Shown here: positions 1 through 9,230 of the stretch, in pieces
Position numbering within the stretch: position 1 is the stretch's first letter
Layout: every line of letters begins with the position of its first letter
Source of the DNA: Cyclobacteriaceae bacterium
GTDB lineage: Bacteria > Bacteroidota > Bacteroidia > Cytophagales > Cyclobacteriaceae
DNA: 45,384 nt
Reading direction: 5' to 3'
NCBI GenBank assembly: GCA_021604845.1
Contig: BQJT01000010.1
Span: 1 to 45,384, forward strand
Translations under genes and position numbers: made by a program
Notes under the pieces: model-generated
The model's input: only the letters and a program-made list of their open reading frames with translations
Databases searched by the model: none
What the model was told of the DNA's origin: nothing

Positions 1-887
1 CGCATCCCTCGGTATAACAGGGTTAAATACAAGCCAATCACCAGTGAACCACCGAGTAATCCGTACTCCTCGATTATAATGGCGTAAATAAAATCTGAAT
101 AGGGATGTGGCAGGAAGTTTCGCTGATCGCTCCGACCCGGTCCTTTTCCGGTAATACCACCCGTAGCTATGGCTATGTAGGATTGTTTGGCTTGGAATGG
201 TATCTCATCTTCACTGAAAAATCGTTCTACTCGCGATATAACGGTTTCTCCCCGCTGGCCGAACTGAACAGCTAGACTTCCTGCGAGAGCACCCACTATT
301 AATAACATTAACAAATATTTTATTGGCACCCGTCCGATGAACATGATCAGCAAACAGGTTACAAACAGTAGTAATCCTGAAGAAAAATCAGTCATTGCTA
401 TCAACCCACAGATCACACCACACCACAACAACATAGGTATAAATGCCTCCTTAAAGTCTGAAATGTTCTGCTGCTTTTTCGAAAGCATACTTGCCAGGCT
501 GGCAATCAGTGCCAGTTTGGCCAGGTCAGAAGGCTGGAAGGGCTGGTTGATCAATGGAATGGTGATCCAGCGGGATGCCTCGTTGATGGTAACACCGTAT
601 TTCCAGGTCACCAACAATAGTGGTACTGAGGCCCACAAGGCAAACTGTGAGAGTCTGGAATAGTATTTATAGTCAATTTTATGGGCTGCCCACATGGCAA
701 CCAGGCTTATCAACACCAAACCGGTGTGCTTTAACAGGTAGTGCTCGGTATTGCCATCCATCATTTTATAAGCCAAAGTACCGGTAGCACTGTAAACCAC
801 CAGAATACTTAATATTGATAGTGCGATAACGACAAACCATATTACCGGATCTCCATCCAAATGCTTATGTGCCCAGGTTTTAATCAT
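1..887 (-). CDS. ftsW: FtsW, SEDS-family peptidoglycan glycosyltransferase (3' end outside window)
   Basis: Polytopic membrane protein that polymerises lipid II into septal glycan strands together with the transpeptidase FtsI. About 295 codons are visible, starting MIKTWAHKHLDGDPVIW; full-length FtsW proteins are near 380 residues, so the C-terminus lies beyond base 1. Several hydrophobic segments are seen, and the late motifs GGITGKGPGRSDQRNFLPH and DFIYAIIIEEYGLLGG are those of the SEDS family in Bacteroidota. The ATG overlaps the murD stop (ATGA), so it is translated as the next gene of the dcw operon. RodA is the paralogous alternative, but the dcw position favours FtsW. Confidence 0.95.
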   Translation of the reverse strand, partial: MIKTWAHKHLDGDPVIWFVVIALSILSILVVYSATGTLAYKMMDGNTEHYLLKHTGLVLISLVAMWAAHKIDYKYYSRLSQFALWASVPLLLVTWKYGVTINEASRWITIPLINQPFQPSDLAKLALIASLASMLSKKQQNISDFKEAFIPMLLWCGVICGLIAMTDFSSGLLLFVTCLLIMFIGRVPIKYLLMLLIVGALAGSLAVQFGQRGETVISRVERFFSEDEIPFQAKQSYIAIATGGITGKGPGRSDQRNFLPHPYSDFIYAIIIEEYGLLGGSLVIGLYLTLLYRGM

Positions 888-2266
888 ACTAATAGCGCTT
901 TATCGCTGCTTACTTTTTTTTTATTCCCAATAACCCTCCTGAATTCATCTCCCCGTTGCTGGTAATTCTTAAACAAATCAAAACTGGCACAGGCCGGAGA
1001 TAACAGCACCACATCCCCCGCTGACGATTCCTCGATGGCCAGGTTTACCGCCAATTCCATGTTATCAGCTTCCAGACATTTTGGAACTACCTGCTGAAAT
1101 GCTTCCAGCAGTGGGGCATTATCCGTACCTAAACAGATTAGAGCTTTAACTTTGGAGGCAACCAAATTCCTGATAGATTGGTAGTTATTCCCTTTATCTA
1201 CACCACCGGCAATCCAGACAATAGGCTGGTCGTAACTTTCAAGGGCATAGAAAACTGCATCAACATTCGTAGCCTTGGAATCATTCACAAAAGATACCTG
1301 GTCGATATTACCAAGATATTCCAGTCGGTGTGCGGCGTTCTTGAAACTACCTAAAGCCACTACCAGATCATGCAGCGGAACATCGCATAATAAAGCTGCC
1401 AGTGAGGCCGCCATCGCATTTATCATATTATGAGGTCCTAACAGTGCAATATCTTCGGTGGAAATCTCAATGGAAGCATCCTCACCCGGGTGCTTAATAT
1501 TAAAGTGAAGTTTCTCATTCTCCAGAAAGGCTCCAGGATTATTATGGCGGGCCATTGATATTGCAAACCTGGCTGCTCCTAACTGATGACGTTGCATTTC
1601 GGAAGTGATTACCTCATCGTCAGCAAAATATATAAAGCAATCCTCTTCGGTCATATTTTGGGTAATTCTGAACTTTGATTTGACATATTTTTCAAAATCC
1701 TGTTCATACCTATTTAAATGATCCTTGGTAATATTTAGCAGGATGGCAATATTCGACCTGAATTGAAACATGGTATCAAGCTGAAAACTGCTTACCTCAA
1801 CCACATAGTAATCATAGGGGTCGTCAATCACCTGCTTTGCCAGACTATGACCGATATTCCCTGCCAAACCAGCTTTTATACCACAATGTTTGAGAATGTG
1901 ATGCGTGAGCAAAGTGGTAGTTGTCTTGCCATTGGTACCTGTTACCGCAATTATTTTGGCATCGGTATACCGGGCCGCAAACTCAAGTTCAGAAATAACC
2001 GGTATCCCATTTGCCACACATTTTTGCACCAATTCCAACTGGTCGGGAATTCCCGGGCTCTTTATAATTTCCGTGGCTTCAAGAATCCGGTCTATGGAAT
2101 GGCCACCTTCCTCAAACGGGATAGCCAGTGCTAATAATTGTCGTTTGTAGCGGTCCTGAATTGCTCCATTGTCTGAAACGAAAACGTCAAACCCTTTGGC
2201 CGTTGCCAAAAGTGCCGCCCCGCATCCACTTTCTCCAGCACCCAGAATAACAATGTTCTCTGCCAT
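884..2266 (-). CDS. murD: UDP-N-acetylmuramoyl-L-alanine--D-glutamate ligase
   Basis: Cytoplasmic Mur ligase that adds D-glutamate to UDP-MurNAc-L-Ala, using ATP. The 460-residue protein has the N-terminal UDP-binding Rossmann segment (VILGAGESG, residues 7-15), the ATP loop TGTNGKTTT at about 109-117, and the C-terminal motif NDSKATNVDA of the ligase fold. Length is usual for MurD. The start codon directly abuts the mraY stop and the stop overlaps the ftsW start, so it is translated within the dcw operon. No murF lies between murE and mraY, which is usual in Bacteroidota. Confidence 0.97.
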   Translation of the reverse strand: MAENIVILGAGESGCGAALLATAKGFDVFVSDNGAIQDRYKRQLLALAIPFEEGGHSIDRILEATEIIKSPGIPDQLELVQKCVANGIPVISELEFAARYTDAKIIAVTGTNGKTTTTLLTHHILKHCGIKAGLAGNIGHSLAKQVIDDPYDYYVVEVSSFQLDTMFQFRSNIAILLNITKDHLNRYEQDFEKYVKSKFRITQNMTEEDCFIYFADDEVITSEMQRHQLGAARFAISMARHNNPGAFLENEKLHFNIKHPGEDASIEISTEDIALLGPHNMINAMAASLAALLCDVPLHDLVVALGSFKNAAHRLEYLGNIDQVSFVNDSKATNVDAVFYALESYDQPIVWIAGGVDKGNNYQSIRNLVASKVKALICLGTDNAPLLEAFQQVVPKCLEADNMELAVNLAIEESSAGDVVLLSPACASFDLFKNYQQRGDEFRRVIGNKKKVSSDKALLV

Positions 2267-3478
2267 CTACCTAAGTTTTAAAGTTGCTAATGAAAATACC
2301 GCTAACAGCACCCCGATTAACCAAAAACGAGTGGCGATTTTTGATTCGTGATACCCCTCCATTTGGTAATGATGGTGGAGTGGCGCCATTTTAAAGATTC
2401 TGCGTCCCTCTCCGTACTTCTTCCTGGTGTATTTGAAATAAAATACCTGCATTACCACCGATACGTTTTCTAAAATGAATATCCCACACAGCACCGGAAT
2501 CAATAACTCTTTCCGTAAAGCAAGTGCCAGTACTGCTATCACTGCTCCCAACGTTAAGCTTCCAGTGTCTCCCATGAACACCTGAGCAGGAAAACTATTG
2601 TACCAAAGAAATCCGATAGCGGCACCGACTAATGCAGTACAGAAAATGACCAGTTCTTCGGAACTCGGCAGATACATTATATTTAGATACTCCGACCATA
2701 TCATGTTACTCGATAGATAGGCGAATATGCCCAGCGCCAAAGCAATAATAGCAGATGTACCCGCTGCCAGGCCATCTATACCATCAGTAATATTAGCGCC
2801 ATTAGAAACGGTCATAATGGCCAGAATCACCACCAGAATATACACCAGCCAGGTGAGGTCTCTGTCCAGCCAACTAACCAGTACTTTGTAATCAAAATCA
2901 TTGTTCTTTACGAAGGGGATGGTTGTTCTGGTGGATTTTGCATCCTTGTAGGTAGCATCTATATTTTCTTCCTGTTCTACTGAAAGCGGAGCGTCAAATA
3001 CCCTCACCAATACATCAGGATGGGAATAGAGTGTGATGCCTACAATCAGTCCCAATCCTATTTGTCCGCCAATTTTAAATCTACCTTTTAATCCTGCTTT
3101 GTTCTTTTTAAAGACTTTGATATAGTCATCAACAAATCCTACCAATCCCATCCAGACTACTGACACGATCAACAGTTGAACATATATGTTATTAAGCTTT
3201 GCAAACAGGATGGTAGGCACCAAAATAGCAGCTATTATGATGAGTCCGCCCATGGTTGGTGTTCCGCTCTTTTCCATCTGCCCTTTCAACCCGAGGTCAC
3301 GTACGGTCTCGCCAACTTGCTGCCGGTGCAGATAGTTGATTATTCTTTTTCCAAAAGCGATGGTAATCAGGAGGGACACAATGACTGCCATCCCTGCTCT
3401 GAAGCTCAGGTATTGAAATACCCCAGCTCCAATCAAATCATACTCTCGGTCTAAAAAATCAAATAAATAATAAAACAT
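2267..3478 (-). CDS. mraY: Phospho-N-acetylmuramoyl-pentapeptide-transferase
   Basis: Integral membrane enzyme that transfers phospho-MurNAc-pentapeptide to undecaprenyl phosphate, making lipid I. It is 403 residues with about ten hydrophobic segments. Diagnostic motifs are [10 protein letters not shown] near residue 73, [19 protein letters not shown] with the Asp pair near 117, the [10 protein letters not shown] active-site loop near 231, [11 protein letters not shown] near 302 and the [11 protein letters not shown] histidine motif near 365. A polar insertion of about 45 residues after the fourth membrane segment (around 160-205) makes it longer than the E. coli enzyme. It sits between murE (32-base gap) and murD (no gap). 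Confidence 0.97.
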   Translation of the reverse strand: MFYYLFDFLDREYDLIGAGVFQYLSFRAGMAVIVSLLITIAFGKRIINYLHRQQVGETVRDLGLKGQMEKSGTPTMGGLIIIAAILVPTILFAKLNNIYVQLLIVSVVWMGLVGFVDDYIKVFKKNKAGLKGRFKIGGQIGLGLIVGITLYSHPDVLVRVFDAPLSVEQEENIDATYKDAKSTRTTIPFVKNNDFDYKVLVSWLDRDLTWLVYILVVILAIMTVSNGANITDGIDGLAAGTSAIIALALGIFAYLSSNMIWSEYLNIMYLPSSEELVIFCTALVGAAIGFLWYNSFPAQVFMGDTGSLTLGAVIAVLALALRKELLIPVLCGIFILENVSVVMQVFYFKYTRKKYGEGRRIFKMAPLHHHYQMEGYHESKIATRFWLIGVLLAVFSLATLKLR

Positions 3479-3510
3479 TCCCGTAACACAACTTAAAAAA
3501 TAGTACTTCC

Positions 3511-4986
3511 CTAATCTTCTGCCCCTCCTTTTACCAATTCCATCATTTGAGTCAAAATAACTTTGTCATCGAAATCGTGACGTATACCTTTTATTTCCTG
3601 ATAAGTTTCATGCCCCTTGCCGGCAACCAGTATGATATCCTTATCGGTGGATAAAGCACAGGCTGTTTTAATCGCTTCTTTCCGATCCACGATGGTCAGT
3701 ACCTTCTTTTGAAAGGCGGCATTGACACCTTTTTGCATATCGTTTAAAATGGCCTCCGGGGATTCGTCCCTGGGGTTATCTGAAGTCAATATTACCCTGT
3801 CACTGTGCTTGCAGGCTATGTTTGCCATAATCGGACGCTTTGTCTTATCGCGATTGCCACCACATCCCACCACAGTAATCAATTGTTCATGACCGGTACG
3901 GAATGCTTTTATGGTTGCCAACACTTTGTCCAGGGCGTCAGGCGTATGAGCATAATCTACAATTGCGGTGATACCCGAGGCTGTCTGAAGTTGATCGAAT
4001 CTACCAGGAGCAGGGCCCATATCAGAAAGCTGCCTCAGCACCTCCTCGGAGGATTCATCCAGTAACATAGCCACCCCATATGAGGACACCAGGTTATAGG
4101 CGTTGAACTCCCCCATTAACTTAAACCATACTTGCGTATGATCGATTTCAAGTTCAAGTCCTCGGATGGTGTTGGCTAGAATTTTTCCTTTGAAATCCGC
4201 AACCCTCTTCAGACTATAAGTAAGCTTTCGGGCCCGAGTATTTTGAAGCATGATCAACCCCCGCTTATCATCAATATTCACCAGGGCAAAGGCGCCTTTT
4301 GGCAGGTCATCAAATAACTTCTTTTTAATACTTATATAAGCTTCGAACGTACCGTGATAATCAAGATGATCATGAGAAATATTTGTGAAAACCGCCCCGG
4401 TAAAATTCAGTCCGCTTATCCTCTTTTGATCAATGGCATGGCTACTTGCTTCCATAAAGCAATGAGTGCATCCTTGTTTAACCATTGCATCCAACAACTC
4501 ATTGATGGTTATTGCATCCGGAGTGGTAAGAGTGGATGTCTGGATATTATCGTTGATCCGGTTATTTACAGTGGAGATCAATCCAACCTGATACCCCAAC
4601 CCTCTGAATAACTGAAAGAGCAAAGTAGCGGTGGTGGTTTTACCATTGGTGCCGGTAATTGCTACCAGTTGCAATTTTGCTGATGGATTACCATAGAAAT
4701 TTCCTGCCACTTTCCCCAATGCATCCGCCGAGTCATTTACGGTAATGTAAGTGATTTCAGGCCCAAGAGTTTCTGGCATTTTCTCACATAAAACTGCTAT
4801 AGCACCGCGTTTAATAGCATCGTCGATATAGTGGTGACCGTTGGTAGTTGTTCCGTTGATTGCCACAAACAAACCGTTGGGTGCTACTTTTCGGGAATCT
4901 ACATATATTCCGGATATATCTTTTTCGGTATCTCCCGAGACAGACAACAGTGAAACTTTGTATAATATTTCCTTTAACTTCGCCAT
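3511..4986 (-). CDS. murE: UDP-N-acetylmuramoyl-L-alanyl-D-glutamate--diaminopimelate ligase
   Basis: Cytoplasmic Mur ligase that adds the third stem-peptide residue. The ATP loop [14 protein letters not shown], the [10 protein letters not shown] segment and the C-terminal SDNPRDESP are visible; the DNPR signature is that of enzymes selecting meso-diaminopimelate, so the predicted wall is DAP type. I chose the ATG at 4986, which overlaps the ftsI stop by one base (TGATG); a TTG one codon upstream is also possible. The product is 491 residues, normal for the family. It is followed after 32 bases by mraY. Confidence 0.96.
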   Translation of the reverse strand: MAKLKEILYKVSLLSVSGDTEKDISGIYVDSRKVAPNGLFVAINGTTTNGHHYIDDAIKRGAIAVLCEKMPETLGPEITYITVNDSADALGKVAGNFYGNPSAKLQLVAITGTNGKTTTATLLFQLFRGLGYQVGLISTVNNRINDNIQTSTLTTPDAITINELLDAMVKQGCTHCFMEASSHAIDQKRISGLNFTGAVFTNISHDHLDYHGTFEAYISIKKKLFDDLPKGAFALVNIDDKRGLIMLQNTRARKLTYSLKRVADFKGKILANTIRGLELEIDHTQVWFKLMGEFNAYNLVSSYGVAMLLDESSEEVLRQLSDMGPAPGRFDQLQTASGITAIVDYAHTPDALDKVLATIKAFRTGHEQLITVVGCGGNRDKTKRPIMANIACKHSDRVILTSDNPRDESPEAILNDMQKGVNAAFQKKVLTIVDRKEAIKTACALSTDKDIILVAGKGHETYQEIKGIRHDFDDKVILTQMMELVKGGAED

Positions 4987-7085
4987 CAACTTAGATCCAA
5001 AACAATTCTTGAGCCCGATGAAATCTTAGTGCCAGCAGTCAACGACTGCTTGGTAATTCTTCCATTTCCACGAAAATCTACCCTTAAGCCTTGATTTTCC
5101 AACAACGGAAGTGCATCCCTCAATGTCATTCCCATTACATCAGGAACCCTGTCAGGCAGAATTTCATTTTCCATCCACTTAACTGAGTTGTAGTTTCTTC
5201 TAGCATGCACCCACTCTTCGTTAGTTCCTGAATGGTTCGAAACACCCAGTGTATTACAGATAAGCTGCAGATCGTCCAGTTGGCCTGCCTGAATAACTGG
5301 GAACACCCCAATTTCAGGAGTAAATGACGGATCAAACATGTGGTGCATATCGGAATCGCGGCTGTATATATTGTCAGCAATCTCTTTGAAAACAGGGGCT
5401 GCTACATCACTGCCATATTGGTTATATCCTTTGGGGTTATCAATTACTACTATACAGCTGTACTTGGGGGCATCAGCAGGGAAATATCCTGCAAAGGAGG
5501 TGTAGTAGGAACGTTCATAACCTCCACTTGCTTTAACCTTTTGTGCTGTTCCGGTTTTACCTGCTATCCGGTAATCACTGTCCTTAATATTTGATGCAGT
5601 TCCATCCTGAACTGCCATTTCCAACAGTTTCTTAACTTTGGTCAACGTAGGTTCGCTGCATATCGATTCTTTTAAAATTTCAGGGGAATACTGCTTCCAG
5701 GATTCTCCAGCTTTACTAATTCTTTTTACAATCATTGGTTTTACCATGGTGCCTCCGTTGGCAATAGCATTATAAAAAGCCAGGGTATGTAAAGGGGTTA
5801 GTTTTAACTCGTATCCGATGGACATCCAGGGCAGGGTGACGCCACTCCAACTGGGATCCGAAGGATCCTTTATATATGGAGCCCCTGCTCCTTTCATTTG
5901 AAAATTCAAAGATTCAGTCAGCCCCATTTTGTTTAGGTACCCGATGAACCCGTCAGGCTTCAATCCAAAATGCTCATTGATAAGCCGGCTTACCCCTATG
6001 TTGGAGGACTTTGAAAATGTCTCGGCTACGGTAATAGTCCCGTAACCGCCCTTTTTGTGATCCCGCATTACCTTATCATAGAATACATAAGTTCCCTTGC
6101 CAGTTTCTATGCTGTCCGAAAGTTTAACTGCAGAATCTTCCAGCAGGGCAATCATCGAAGCAAGTTTGAAAGTACTACCAGGTTCGGTAAGTCCCTGCTC
6201 CCCCACCGCGTAGTTATACAGTTCCCAATATTTTCCCTGGTTGTTTTTACTAAGATTGGATATTGCCTTAATGTAACCGGTTGAAACCTCCATTACCACC
6301 ACACATCCGTAATTGGCGTCATGCTGTTCCAGCCCTCTTAGCAGAGCGGACTCGGCGACATCCTGAAGGTTAATATCAATGGTAGTTTCAATATCCATTC
6401 CTTCCACCGCTTTTACCTCAGAACCATCGTACACCGGTTTCCACCCACCTCCTGCCATTTTCTGGAACAGCGCATTTCCATCGGTACCGGACAATACATG
6501 GTTAAAGCTGTACTCCAGGCCGGCTCCCTCATTGTTTTCGTTTATAAAGCCAATGGTTCTGGTTCCTAGTTCGGAAAAAGGTTTAAACCGGAGATCCACT
6601 TTTTCGAAAATTGCACCTCCGCCCATACGGCCTTCCCTGAATACCGGCCAGGTTTGCATTATTTTCTTATCCTGATAATTAACCCGCTTACTATTAACTA
6701 TCAGGTAGCGTTTGTTCGCCTGGCGCGCTTTGGTCAGTTTTCTGGAGTAATATGTAGCCGAACGGTCCCCGAAGTAGCCTGAAAGTAGTAACCCCAGGGA
6801 ATCTATTCCCTGACTGAAAACATCCTCATCTGCAACCGAGGGATCAAAAGCGACCCTGTAAAACGGCAATGAGGTAGCCAAAAGGCTTCCGTTGTCAGAG
6901 TATATGGAACCCCTGGTAGCTTTAACGTTTTTATACTGGAGGCCGATTTTTTCGGCCATGGTAGTCCACTTTTCACCTTCAACGAACTGAATGCGTCCTA
7001 TACGGAACAGAATAGCCACGGCAAATATTAATGCTGCCAGAAAGGCGACACGTACACGAAGCAATATGGACCTTTTTACATTCAC
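4986..7085 (-). CDS. ftsI: Septal penicillin-binding protein (class B transpeptidase) with PASTA domain
   Basis: Periplasmic peptidoglycan transpeptidase anchored by one N-terminal membrane segment (about residues 10-28). Order of parts: anchor, dimerisation/pedestal domain (about 50-230), transpeptidase domain with STFK (Ser304 nucleophile, Lys307), SSN (360-362) and KTGT (510-513), then a single C-terminal PASTA repeat (about 640-699). It begins with GTG at 7085, overlapping the ftsL-like stop (GTGA); no better in-frame ATG lies nearby. It is the cognate transpeptidase for FtsW at the other end of this run. The 699-residue length, greater than E. coli FtsI, is explained by the PASTA extension. 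Confidence 0.96.
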   Translation of the reverse strand: MNVKRSILLRVRVAFLAALIFAVAILFRIGRIQFVEGEKWTTMAEKIGLQYKNVKATRGSIYSDNGSLLATSLPFYRVAFDPSVADEDVFSQGIDSLGLLLSGYFGDRSATYYSRKLTKARQANKRYLIVNSKRVNYQDKKIMQTWPVFREGRMGGGAIFEKVDLRFKPFSELGTRTIGFINENNEGAGLEYSFNHVLSGTDGNALFQKMAGGGWKPVYDGSEVKAVEGMDIETTIDINLQDVAESALLRGLEQHDANYGCVVVMEVSTGYIKAISNLSKNNQGKYWELYNYAVGEQGLTEPGSTFKLASMIALLEDSAVKLSDSIETGKGTYVFYDKVMRDHKKGGYGTITVAETFSKSSNIGVSRLINEHFGLKPDGFIGYLNKMGLTESLNFQMKGAGAPYIKDPSDPSWSGVTLPWMSIGYELKLTPLHTLAFYNAIANGGTMVKPMIVKRISKAGESWKQYSPEILKESICSEPTLTKVKKLLEMAVQDGTASNIKDSDYRIAGKTGTAQKVKASGGYERSYYTSFAGYFPADAPKYSCIVVIDNPKGYNQYGSDVAAPVFKEIADNIYSRDSDMHHMFDPSFTPEIGVFPVIQAGQLDDLQLICNTLGVSNHSGTNEEWVHARRNYNSVKWMENEILPDRVPDVMGMTLRDALPLLENQGLRVDFRGNGRITKQSLTAGTKISSGSRIVLDLS

Positions 7086-7468
7086 TGATCGGCAATGATT
7101 TTAATTGGAGGTTCGGAACTTTCCCGTAAACCTGACTTCTTGACCTTTGAAGCAACTTCGGATTGCTTACTATCAAACATGTAATCTGCTTTCAGGGTAT
7201 GGTAATCTGCCCGAAGATCCTGTACCTGCTTCTGAGAAAAACTTATTCTTCTAATAGTATTTTCCGCGTAATGACCATTTCCGATGTAAAGAATACCTAA
7301 GGCCATTATAAATAAGATCTGGGGCATATAAGCACCGGAAGCCTTTTTAATAGACAGGTCTTCGATCTTCAACCATCTTTCCAGAATGTTGAAAATCGAA
7401 AATGAGCCGGCACCTGAACTACTCTTGTTCTTTCGTTTTACCTTGTATGTGTTTGTTTTCCTACCCAT
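7082..7468 (-). CDS. FtsL-like cell-division protein
   Basis: A 128-residue bitopic protein: a basic, polar cytoplasmic N-terminus (about residues 1-45), one membrane segment (about 48-64), then a heptad-like helical stretch (about 70-100) that could form a coiled coil. This architecture and the position between rsmH and ftsI match the FtsL-like proteins of Bacteroidota dcw clusters, which form part of the divisome core with FtsI and FtsW. Sequence similarity in FtsL is weak, so the call relies on position and topology. Its stop overlaps the ftsI start and it begins 3 bases after rsmH ends. Confidence 0.85.
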   Translation of the reverse strand: MGRKTNTYKVKRKNKSSSGAGSFSIFNILERWLKIEDLSIKKASGAYMPQILFIMALGILYIGNGHYAENTIRRISFSQKQVQDLRADYHTLKADYMFDSKQSEVASKVKKSGLRESSEPPIKIIADQ

Positions 7469-7471
7469 GGT

Positions 7472-8374
7472 TTAAACTCTTTCTGCGATCCTCAACCGAG
7501 CACTTCTCGAACGTGTATTTGCCTGTAGCTCCGCTACACCCGGAGTTATTGGCTTCTTAACTACTGGCTTGAACGGGCGTAAGAGGTTTCCATAAAAGTC
7601 CTTAACAGGATCTCCATGTACCACGCCTTTGTTGATATAGTTTTTCACTATTCGGTCTTCAAGTGAATGATAACTAATCACTACCAGCCGCCCGCCTATA
7701 CTGATCAAATCACGACATTGATATAGTAAGGCTTCCAGAGCCTCCATTTCCCCATTTACCTCGATTCGCAAAGCTTGAAAAACCTGTGCCAGATACTGGT
7801 TCTCCCGGCTCCTGGGTATCAGATGTTTGATAACCAGCTTGAATTGAGCAATAGTATTAATAGGGCTTTGTTTCCTGGAGTCAACAATGGTTGCTGCCAG
7901 GGTTTTAGCATTCCTAACCTCTCCGTATTGACTTAATACTTTTTGTAAAGATGCTTCATCGTAGGTGTTGATGATGATTTTGGCTGTAAGGTCTGCACCC
8001 TGATCCATTCTCATATCCAACTCGGCATCGAACCTGGTAGAGAATCCGCGATCGGGTGTATCAATCTGATGTGATGAAACTCCCAGATCAGCCAAAATGC
8101 CATTTACTTTATTAACCCCGTTTAGCCGTAAATATTTCTTCATGTACCTAAAATTGACCGGAATAAATGCAAATCGAGGGTCCTTAATTGAGTTGACGAT
8201 TTCATTAACATCTTCATCCTGATCAAACGCGAATAATTTTCCAGTTGTCAATTTGTTTAATATTGCATTCGAATGACCGCCACCACCAAATGTGGCGTCT
8301 ATGTAGGTTCCCCCCGGCTGAATCACCAATCCATCAATGCACTCCTCCAACAATACCGGTTGGTGGTAACCCAT
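7472..8374 (-). CDS. rsmH: 16S rRNA (cytosine(1402)-N(4))-methyltransferase
   Basis: S-adenosylmethionine-dependent enzyme (formerly MraW) that N4-methylates C1402 in the ribosomal decoding centre. The protein starts MGYHQPVLLEECIDG; the SAM loop YIDATFGGGGHSNAIL, the segment NGILADLGVSSHQID and the C-terminal VVISYHSLEDRIVK are all family signatures. The ATG at 8374 is preferred over the TTG one codon upstream; it shares one base with the stop of a small ORF (8374-8508). Product is 300 residues, the usual size. It is the first large enzyme gene after mraZ. Confidence 0.97.
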   Translation of the reverse strand: MGYHQPVLLEECIDGLVIQPGGTYIDATFGGGGHSNAILNKLTTGKLFAFDQDEDVNEIVNSIKDPRFAFIPVNFRYMKKYLRLNGVNKVNGILADLGVSSHQIDTPDRGFSTRFDAELDMRMDQGADLTAKIIINTYDEASLQKVLSQYGEVRNAKTLAATIVDSRKQSPINTIAQFKLVIKHLIPRSRENQYLAQVFQALRIEVNGEMEALEALLYQCRDLISIGGRLVVISYHSLEDRIVKNYINKGVVHGDPVKDFYGNLLRPFKPVVKKPITPGVAELQANTRSRSARLRIAERV

Positions 8375-8508
8375 CAAATTTTTATCCGTACCAGCCTAAC
8401 CCGAACAACCTTAAACCAACTTACATGAACCATGTGCAATTGAACCGCATCAAATGTTTCTCTCCATAACGAGCTAATCTTTTGCGGAATCATATGCAGG
8501 TATCTCAT
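8374..8508 (-). CDS. Possible 44-aa basic small protein or leader between mraZ and rsmH
   Basis: The 139 bases separating the mraZ stop from the rsmH ATG hold an ORF that fills the space almost exactly. It starts with ATG at 8508, five bases after the mraZ stop, and ends with a TGA that overlaps the rsmH ATG (TGATG). The predicted peptide starts MRYLHMIPQKISSLWRETFD and has a basic, beta-branched C-terminal third rich in Val, Arg and Lys; no domain is recognised. The junctions mimic the coupling seen elsewhere in this operon. It may be a real small protein, a device coupling rsmH translation to mraZ, or chance. Confidence 0.35.
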   Translation of the reverse strand: MRYLHMIPQKISSLWRETFDAVQLHMVHVSWFKVVRVRLVRIKI

Positions 8509-8513
8509 AATTA

Positions 8514-8954
8514 TTAGTCTAGGTATTTTTGGGCCAGTTTTGAAAATTCAGACTGGTCGTTAATTAAATACTTCTCGTATAAATCCGGATTCCAGATCTC
8601 CACGCGATTGCCCATGCCAACTACTATCACCTGTTTTTCAAGCTGAGAGTACTTGATCATGGGCTTTGGGATTAAAAATCTGCCCATGGTATCCAAGTCC
8701 ACCAGGGCATTCCCTCTGAAAAAATTTCGCTGGAGCATTCTAAACTCTTCATTGAACTCATTCAGTCCGGCTATCTTGTTGTAGATTTTTTTGTATTCAA
8801 GCAATGGATATAACACCAGGCATGGCTCAAAACCACGGCGCAACATCAATTCTGTGCCACCACTTTCAGGTAATTGGGCCTTTATCTTGGCTGGTAGTAC
8901 CAGCCTGCCTTTTGCGTCTAACTTACACTCGTATTCACTGGAGAAGAATGCCAT
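8514..8954 (-). CDS. mraZ: Transcriptional regulator / division protein MraZ
   Basis: First gene of the dcw operon; a DNA-binding protein that in other bacteria binds repeated GTGG-type boxes in its own promoter. The 146-residue protein shows the two tandem AbrB-like halves, each with a D-x-x-G-R-x-x-x-P motif: DAKGRLVLPAKIK near residue 13 and DTMGRFLIPKPM near 88. It starts with ATG at 8954 and ends five bases before a small ORF that leads into rsmH. A row of three GTGG boxes lies upstream (9012-9035), consistent with autoregulation. Confidence 0.97.
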   Translation of the reverse strand: MAFFSSEYECKLDAKGRLVLPAKIKAQLPESGGTELMLRRGFEPCLVLYPLLEYKKIYNKIAGLNEFNEEFRMLQRNFFRGNALVDLDTMGRFLIPKPMIKYSQLEKQVIVVGMGNRVEIWNPDLYEKYLINDQSEFSKLAQKYLD

Positions 8955-8981
8955 TACTTATCCAAAACAATCCTTACAAAA

Positions 8982-8989
8982 CAAATGTA
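8982..8989 (-). promoter_or_regulatory. Candidate -7 promoter element of the mraZ/dcw operon
   Basis: Read on the minus strand this is TACATTTG, matching the Bacteroidota -7 consensus TAnnTTTG, 28 bases before the mraZ ATG. The nearest TTG for a -33 element lies 25 bases upstream (9017-9015), which is longer than usual, so the pairing is weak. Confidence 0.5.
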
Positions 8990-9010
8990 GAAAATTATTT
9001 GACATAATCC

Positions 9011-9036
9011 ACCACAACTTCCCACTTTTTACCACT
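9011..9036 (-). promoter_or_regulatory. Candidate MraZ operator: three GTGG boxes at 10-base spacing
   Basis: On the minus strand GTGG occurs at 9035-9032, 9025-9022 and 9015-9012, exactly one helical turn apart, with A/T-rich 6-base spacers. MraZ of E. coli and of Mollicutes is known to bind direct repeats of this kind at a 10-base period. The boxes lie just upstream of the candidate -7 element, overlapping where the -33 region would be. Binding is inferred from pattern and position. Confidence 0.6.
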
Positions 9037-9230
9037 TTTTGATAAAATGGAAAAAAAAGGCATCATTTGGCAGCATTTGAGGTGATTTTATCGACAATTT
9101 ATGGGTGATACAGATCGGGTTATGGATGTGCAAAAAGCCCGTTATAGAAGCTTAAACCAACAAAATAGAAAAGAATTGACAATTTTAAAACTAAGATATT
9201 TGGAATAGTGTCAAGAAGTGGGAATAAATT
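9037..9230. other. Intergenic stretch between the dcw promoter region and the polyprenyl synthase
   Basis: About 190 A/T-rich bases separate the MraZ boxes from the 3' end of the polyprenyl synthase gene. I see no convincing hairpin terminator, promoter, RNA gene or ORF here. Confidence 0.6.

Noticed and set aside
337-663. 108-codon open frame on the plus strand
   Set aside because: It lies wholly antisense to ftsW, whose protein sequence is clearly conserved, and the product resembles no family.
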